NCBI GenBank assembly: GCA_900319375.1
Contig: ONOI01000009.1
Span: forward strand, 1 to 45,130
Length of the DNA: 45,130 bases
Direction: 5' to 3'
Source: an uncultured Bacteroidales bacterium
Lineage (GTDB): Bacteria > Bacteroidota > Bacteroidia > Bacteroidales > UBA932
The translations under genes were made by a program, and so were the position numbers. This document shows positions 42,093-45,130 of the stretch, piece after piece. Each line of letters starts with the position of its first letter. The stretch's first letter is position 1. The notes beneath the pieces are model-generated. The model was given only the letters and a program-made list of their open reading frames with translations. It ran no database searches and was not told the origin of the DNA.

Positions 42093-42698
42093 TTAAATAA
42101 TCCCTCGTTCGCGAAGGTCTTCGCGAAGAGAATCCACTCCGAAGAAACGGACAGCCGGGATGCCGAAGGCGATCGAGCCCTCGACATTGGCCGCATTGTC
42201 ATCGATAAAAAGACACTCAGACGGGGTCAGACCGAAGCGGTCTACCAGCCTCTGGAATATTTCCGGCGAGGGTTTGAGAAGATGTTCCTCCCCCGAAACC
42301 AACATCCCGTCCAGAAGGCCGAAAACGGGGAATTCGTTTCTTACCAGACAGAACGTCTCGGCAGACCAGTTGGTAAGCCCATACAGCTTATAACCTTTTG
42401 CTTTCAGTTCGGCTACCATTTCGCGCATTCCGGGTATCTCCCCTCCTATCATCTCGATCCAGCGGTCGTAATATGCCTGGATATCGGCGGCATACTCGGG
42501 GTATATCGCCGAGCGTTCAGCTATACCCTGGGCGAAGGGCTTACCCCCGTCCATCTCAGTGTTCCACTCCGAAGTACAGACATTCTTGATGAACCAGTCT
42601 GCCTTCTCTACACTGCCGAAATATTTATCCAGCATACGGTGTGGGTTCCAGTCCACCAACACCGCTCCGAAATCGAAAATAATAGTAGTTACTGCCAT
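42093..42698 (-). CDS. HAD-superfamily hydrolase (HAD-IA)
   Basis: 201 residues from ATG 42698. The motifs are I: IIFDFGAVLVDW (the Asp nucleophile is present, but Gly replaces the usual second Asp, as in HAD-IA enzymes with DFG.V); II: LTNWS; III: the Lys of LLKPSPEIF; IV: FIDDNAANV. This matches the YihX-like sugar-phosphate/FMN phosphatase group, cytoplasmic, exact substrate unknown. It is a single gene with its own -7 element, convergent with the TPR-LuxR gene and divergent from the ROK kinase. Confidence 0.88.
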   Translation of the reverse strand: MAVTTIIFDFGAVLVDWNPHRMLDKYFGSVEKADWFIKNVCTSEWNTEMDGGKPFAQGIAERSAIYPEYAADIQAYYDRWIEMIGGEIPGMREMVAELKAKGYKLYGLTNWSAETFCLVRNEFPVFGLLDGMLVSGEEHLLKPSPEIFQRLVDRFGLTPSECLFIDDNAANVEGSIAFGIPAVRFFGVDSLREDLRERGII

Positions 42699-42710
42699 AT
42701 CTTTCCGCCG

Positions 42711-42718
42711 CAAAGATA
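42711..42718 (-). promoter_or_regulatory. -7 element for the HAD hydrolase
   Basis: TATCTTTG on the minus strand ends 12 bases before ATG 42698. Confidence 0.5.
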
Positions 42719-42752
42719 TGGAAAAACTCACAGCGTTTTCGCAAATAATTAC

Positions 42753-42760
42753 TATATTTA
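42753..42760 (+). promoter_or_regulatory. Near-match -7 element for the ROK gene
   Basis: TATATTTA differs from TAnnTTTG only at the last base and ends 15 bases before ATG 42776. Confidence 0.35.
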
Positions 42761-42775
42761 TCAAAATACAATCTT

Positions 42776-43597
42776 ATGTTACTTGGAATCGACATCGGAG
42801 GCACAACTATCAACCTGGGTCTGATAGAAAACAATAAGATCGTAAACAAGTTGTGTGTCCCCTCTTTCCGCCAGGGAGCGGAGCTCGAAGAAACCCTTGT
42901 TCACCTTGAAGACGCTATCCGTCAGATCATCACTCCGGACGTGAGTAAAATCGGTGTGGGAGTACCTACCCTCGTAGACGCCGAGCAGGGCATAGTCTAC
43001 GATGCCTCGAACATCCCTTCCTGGAAAGTCGTTCCCCTCAAGGCTTACCTTGAAAACGCCTTCAACATTCCAGTCGGGGTAAACAACGACGCAAACTGCT
43101 TCGTACTCGGAGCCGCCGCCAGGCTTGGCAGACCCTCCAAGGTAGTCGTTGGAGTTACGCTCGGAACCGGTACCGGAATCGGCGTAATGATAGAAGGCAA
43201 ACTCTACAACGGAGTCAACTGCGGCGCCGGCGAGTTGGGGGCCATGCCCTACATAGACGGAATCTATGAAGACTATTGCTCGAAGAAATTCTTCTGCTCG
43301 AAAGGACTCGAGCCTAAGGACGTTGGAGACAAAGCCTTCGCAGGAGATCCTCAGGCCCTGAAATTGATGGACGAGTTCGGAACTCATCTCGGCCGCCTCC
43401 TTACAATGATCCTATTAGCCTACGATCCCAGCGACATAGTCTTCGGCGGCGGAGTGGCTCATTCCTTCCCGCTCTTCAAGGACGCCATGTACCGCTCGCT
43501 TGCGGAGTCCTACCCTTATCCCAGATTCCTCGATAAACTAGTAATAACGGCCATGCCCGAGGGAGACATCCCGGTGCTCGGCGCCTCACTCCTGTAA
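42776..43597 (+). CDS. ROK-family sugar kinase
   Basis: 273 residues, cytoplasmic. It has the N-terminal phosphate loop GIDIGGTTINLGL, sugar-binding NNDANCFVLGAA with the catalytic Asp, TLGTGTGIG, NCGAGELGAMPY and the adenosine-loop VFGGGV. It should phosphorylate glucose or an N-acetyl-hexosamine. The zinc-binding CxCGxxGCxE motif of many ROK proteins is missing (the region reads GIYEDYCSKKFF), as in the shorter Zn-free members, and no HTH is present. It is five bases upstream of the GH2 gene, suggesting it handles the released sugar. Confidence 0.88.
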   Translation: MLLGIDIGGTTINLGLIENNKIVNKLCVPSFRQGAELEETLVHLEDAIRQIITPDVSKIGVGVPTLVDAEQGIVYDASNIPSWKVVPLKAYLENAFNIPVGVNNDANCFVLGAAARLGRPSKVVVGVTLGTGTGIGVMIEGKLYNGVNCGAGELGAMPYIDGIYEDYCSKKFFCSKGLEPKDVGDKAFAGDPQALKLMDEFGTHLGRLLTMILLAYDPSDIVFGGGVAHSFPLFKDAMYRSLAESYPYPRFLDKLVITAMPEGDIPVLGASLL

Positions 43598-43602
43598 TCG
43601 AT

Positions 43603-44991
43603 ATGAAAAAGTACTTAAGCCTCATCATTCTCGCAGCGATTGCCCTGTCGTCCTGCCGGGCCAATCTCGAAGGAACAGACCTCACACACTGGAAACTCCA
43701 GCGCGAAGGCAGCAAGCAGGTCTATGACGCTACCGTCCCCTGTACCGTAGCCGGCGCGCTCAATGAAGCCGGCGTCTTCGGCGAAAACGTCCTCGAACAG
43801 GACCGCTACTTTTCAATAGACAAAGTTCAGTTCGACTCGCCGTGGATCTTTGCTACAAGATTCAAGGCAGAAAAAGGGCTGAACCATGTCCTGCGCTTCG
43901 AAGGAATCAGCTACTCCGCAGATATCTGGGTCAACGGAAAACAGATAGCCTCAGCAGATACTACAGTAGGAGTTTTCTGTATCCGCGAGTACGACATAAC
44001 TAAGATCGCAAAAGCAGACAACACCCTCAAGGTACGCGTCTTCAAGGCTCCCGAGCAGTGTCTCAACAACGGCTACGTAGACTGGAATCCCCGTCCGGTA
44101 GACGAGAGTATGGGTATCTGGCGCAAGGTGGAGCTCATCTCGACCCCCGATGTCAGAATCGCAGATGTCTTTGTAAAGCCTGAAGTCAACGTAGAGAATC
44201 TCAACGAAGCGTCAATTACCGTCGAGGCTACCCTCGTAAACCATAGCCAGGCCCCCACCGAGGGAGTCCTTCGCGGCGTCTATGAGTCCGGCCAGTTCGA
44301 AATAGCAGTCACCCTCGCCCCGGGCGAGACTAGAACCATAACCGTTCAGGAACCCATCGTCAAACCCAGCATCTGGTGGAGCCACGATATGGGTAAACCG
44401 AATCTCTACAACCTCAACATCAGTTTCGCAAAGGGAGACATAGTCTCACACTCCAGGAAAGTCCGCTTCGGTCTTCGCGACATCAAGGGCGAGATCGACC
44501 AGTACGGCCACCGTCTCTTCAAGCTCAACGGCCGCCCCATCCTTATCAAATCAGCGGGATGGACAGACGACATCTTCATGCAGGATACCAGGGAGAGAAC
44601 TCTCAACCAGCTCGAGCTCGTAAAGAACATGGGCCTGAATTCCGTTCGCTTCGAAAACATCTGGAGCAAGGACGGATCAGTCTATGACCTTTGCGACAGC
44701 CTTGGAATCATGACCATGGTCGGCTGGAGCTGCCAGTGGGAATGGAAGGAATATTGCGGAATGAAGGAAGTCGGTCGCTTCGGCTGCATCAACGACCCCG
44801 AGACCGAGGCTCTCGCGATCCGCTACCTTCACGACCAGCTTCTCTGGATGCGCAATCACCCTTCAGTAATCAGCTGGGGAACCGGCTCCGACAAAATCAT
44901 CCGGTGTTTCTGCACCGCTGATCGGACTTGTAACGCTCGGAGGACTGGGCGGTGCATATTATCTGATCCGCAGGAAAAGCAAAGAGAATGA
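43603..44991 (+). CDS. GH2 family exo-glycosidase, interrupted (lipoprotein)
   Basis: The lipoprotein signal is AIALSSC (Cys ~18). The sugar-binding domain (~25-190, with ATRFKAEKGLNHVLRFEG and ADIWVNGKQIA), an Ig-like domain (~195-290) and the start of the TIM barrel (LNGRPILIKSAGW, GLNSVRFENIW, GIMTMVGWSCQWEW, MRNHPSVISWGTGSD) resemble GH2 enzymes of the exo-beta-glucosaminidase/mannosidase type; the Asp of GSD is the likely acid/base. Family similarity stops at about 44,890. The remaining 33 residues to the TAA at 44,991 are out-of-frame unrelated sequence. A full enzyme would be 800-900 residues, so half the barrel and the nucleophile are missing. Confidence 0.85.
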   Translation: MKKYLSLIILAAIALSSCRANLEGTDLTHWKLQREGSKQVYDATVPCTVAGALNEAGVFGENVLEQDRYFSIDKVQFDSPWIFATRFKAEKGLNHVLRFEGISYSADIWVNGKQIASADTTVGVFCIREYDITKIAKADNTLKVRVFKAPEQCLNNGYVDWNPRPVDESMGIWRKVELISTPDVRIADVFVKPEVNVENLNEASITVEATLVNHSQAPTEGVLRGVYESGQFEIAVTLAPGETRTITVQEPIVKPSIWWSHDMGKPNLYNLNISFAKGDIVSHSRKVRFGLRDIKGEIDQYGHRLFKLNGRPILIKSAGWTDDIFMQDTRERTLNQLELVKNMGLNSVRFENIWSKDGSVYDLCDSLGIMTMVGWSCQWEWKEYCGMKEVGRFGCINDPETEALAIRYLHDQLLWMRNHPSVISWGTGSDKIIRCFCTADRTCNARRTGRCILSDPQEKQRE

Positions 44992-45130
44992 AGAAGAGTA
45001 TGAGGACAATATCCTTCCTGATCCGGACGATGGCAGCGACGGAGAGGCAGGATATGAGTCAGACAATGACACATCATCAGATGATTATGAGGATGATGAT
45101 ATGAATCTCATGCTTTACAGCATTCTTGAT
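44891..45130 (+). CDS. Unrelated TM-anchor/acidic-tail protein fragment (probable chimeric end)
   Basis: From about 44,891 to the right edge a different frame from GH2 stays open for 80 codons. It reads a Ser/Thr-rich lead-in, a glycine-rich TM segment (APLIGLVTLGGLGGAYYLI), a basic stop-transfer RRKSK, and a long acidic tail (EEEYEDN, PDPDDGSDGE, DDYEDDD). It looks like the C-terminal membrane anchor of an exported protein, of a kind more usual in Gram-positive gut bacteria, and continues past the window. Codon use is more AT-rich than in GH2. It is most simply another genome's sequence joined here, but a true recombination junction is not excluded. Confidence 0.55.

Noticed and set aside
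42047..42100. 17-residue basic ORF overlapping the TPR-LuxR stop codon
   Set aside because: Start and stop are in place (ATGA overlap), but it is too short to support and overlaps the end of the HAD gene. Nothing indicates translation.
44880..44991. Simple frameshift as the cause of the GH2 interruption
   Set aside because: None of the three forward frames after ~44,890 resumes GH2-like sequence; the open one encodes an unrelated TM-anchor protein.
1..45130. tRNA/rRNA genes, CRISPR arrays, insertion sequences, integrases or phage genes
   Set aside because: None was recognised by eye on either strand. Intergenic spaces are all under 300 bases and hold only promoters, repeats and terminators as listed.

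Overview
The window looks like chromosomal DNA from an uncultured, probably gut-associated member of the Bacteroidota, most likely order Bacteroidales. The evidence is a SusC/SusD pair inside a polysaccharide utilisation locus (PUL), many lipoproteins with BACON, DUF1735, fimbrillin-like and BspA-like domains, a type III glutamine synthetase, GH95 and GH97 enzymes, and repeated matches to the Bacteroidota -7 promoter element TAnnTTTG shortly upstream of genes, mostly without Shine-Dalgarno sequences. No tRNA, rRNA, CRISPR array or transposase was seen.

Layout. 0-4.5 kb: the 5' end of a TauE/SafE permease, a PreA-type iron-sulfur dihydropyrimidine dehydrogenase, greA and guaA. greA is flanked by two copies of a ~270 bp repeat, each holding the 3' end of preA plus a small two-TM protein gene. 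4.6-7 kb: a GH95 alpha-L-fucosidase lipoprotein. 7-12.3 kb: an operon for a lipoprotein and two beta-barrel proteins, divergent from a two-component system (beta-propeller histidine kinase and LuxR-type regulator). 12.35-20.34 kb: seven tightly packed minus-strand genes (lipoprotein, (p)ppGpp synthetase, (p)ppGpp hydrolase, Cache-PP2C phosphatase-HATPase fusion, STAS antagonist, APH-like kinase, glutamine synthetase III) behind a single recognisable promoter. 20.5-34.3 kb: a PUL of GH97, SusC, SusD, a DUF1735 lipoprotein, two tandem DUF4855-like lipoproteins and a BACON/beta-helix lipoprotein, closed by a clear terminator. 34.3-38.1 kb: a DsbD-type thiol reductase, divergent from a small operon (membrane protein, SDR oxidoreductase, secreted EF-hand-like protein). 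38.1-42 kb: a surface operon (44-residue peptide, fimbrillin/BspA protein, lipoprotein), divergent from a TPR-LuxR regulator. 42-45.1 kb: a HAD hydrolase, a ROK sugar kinase and a truncated GH2 enzyme.

How the parts work together. The PUL should bind and import a glycan (SusC/SusD plus surface lipoproteins) and trim it with GH97. It has no recognised endo-acting hydrolase, which makes the two DUF4855-like proteins the best candidates for that role. The GH95, GH2 and ROK genes extend the sugar-use theme. The most unusual unit is the seven-gene operon, which places alarmone synthesis and hydrolysis next to a phosphatase/kinase/STAS partner-switching cassette, an APH-fold kinase and nitrogen assimilation. 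Two LuxR-type regulator loci, 32 kb apart, share a 12-bp motif in their divergent control regions.

Caveat: from about 44,890 to the end the sequence encodes an unrelated TM-plus-acidic-tail protein in another frame, so GH2 is interrupted there by an assembly chimera or a real recombination junction.
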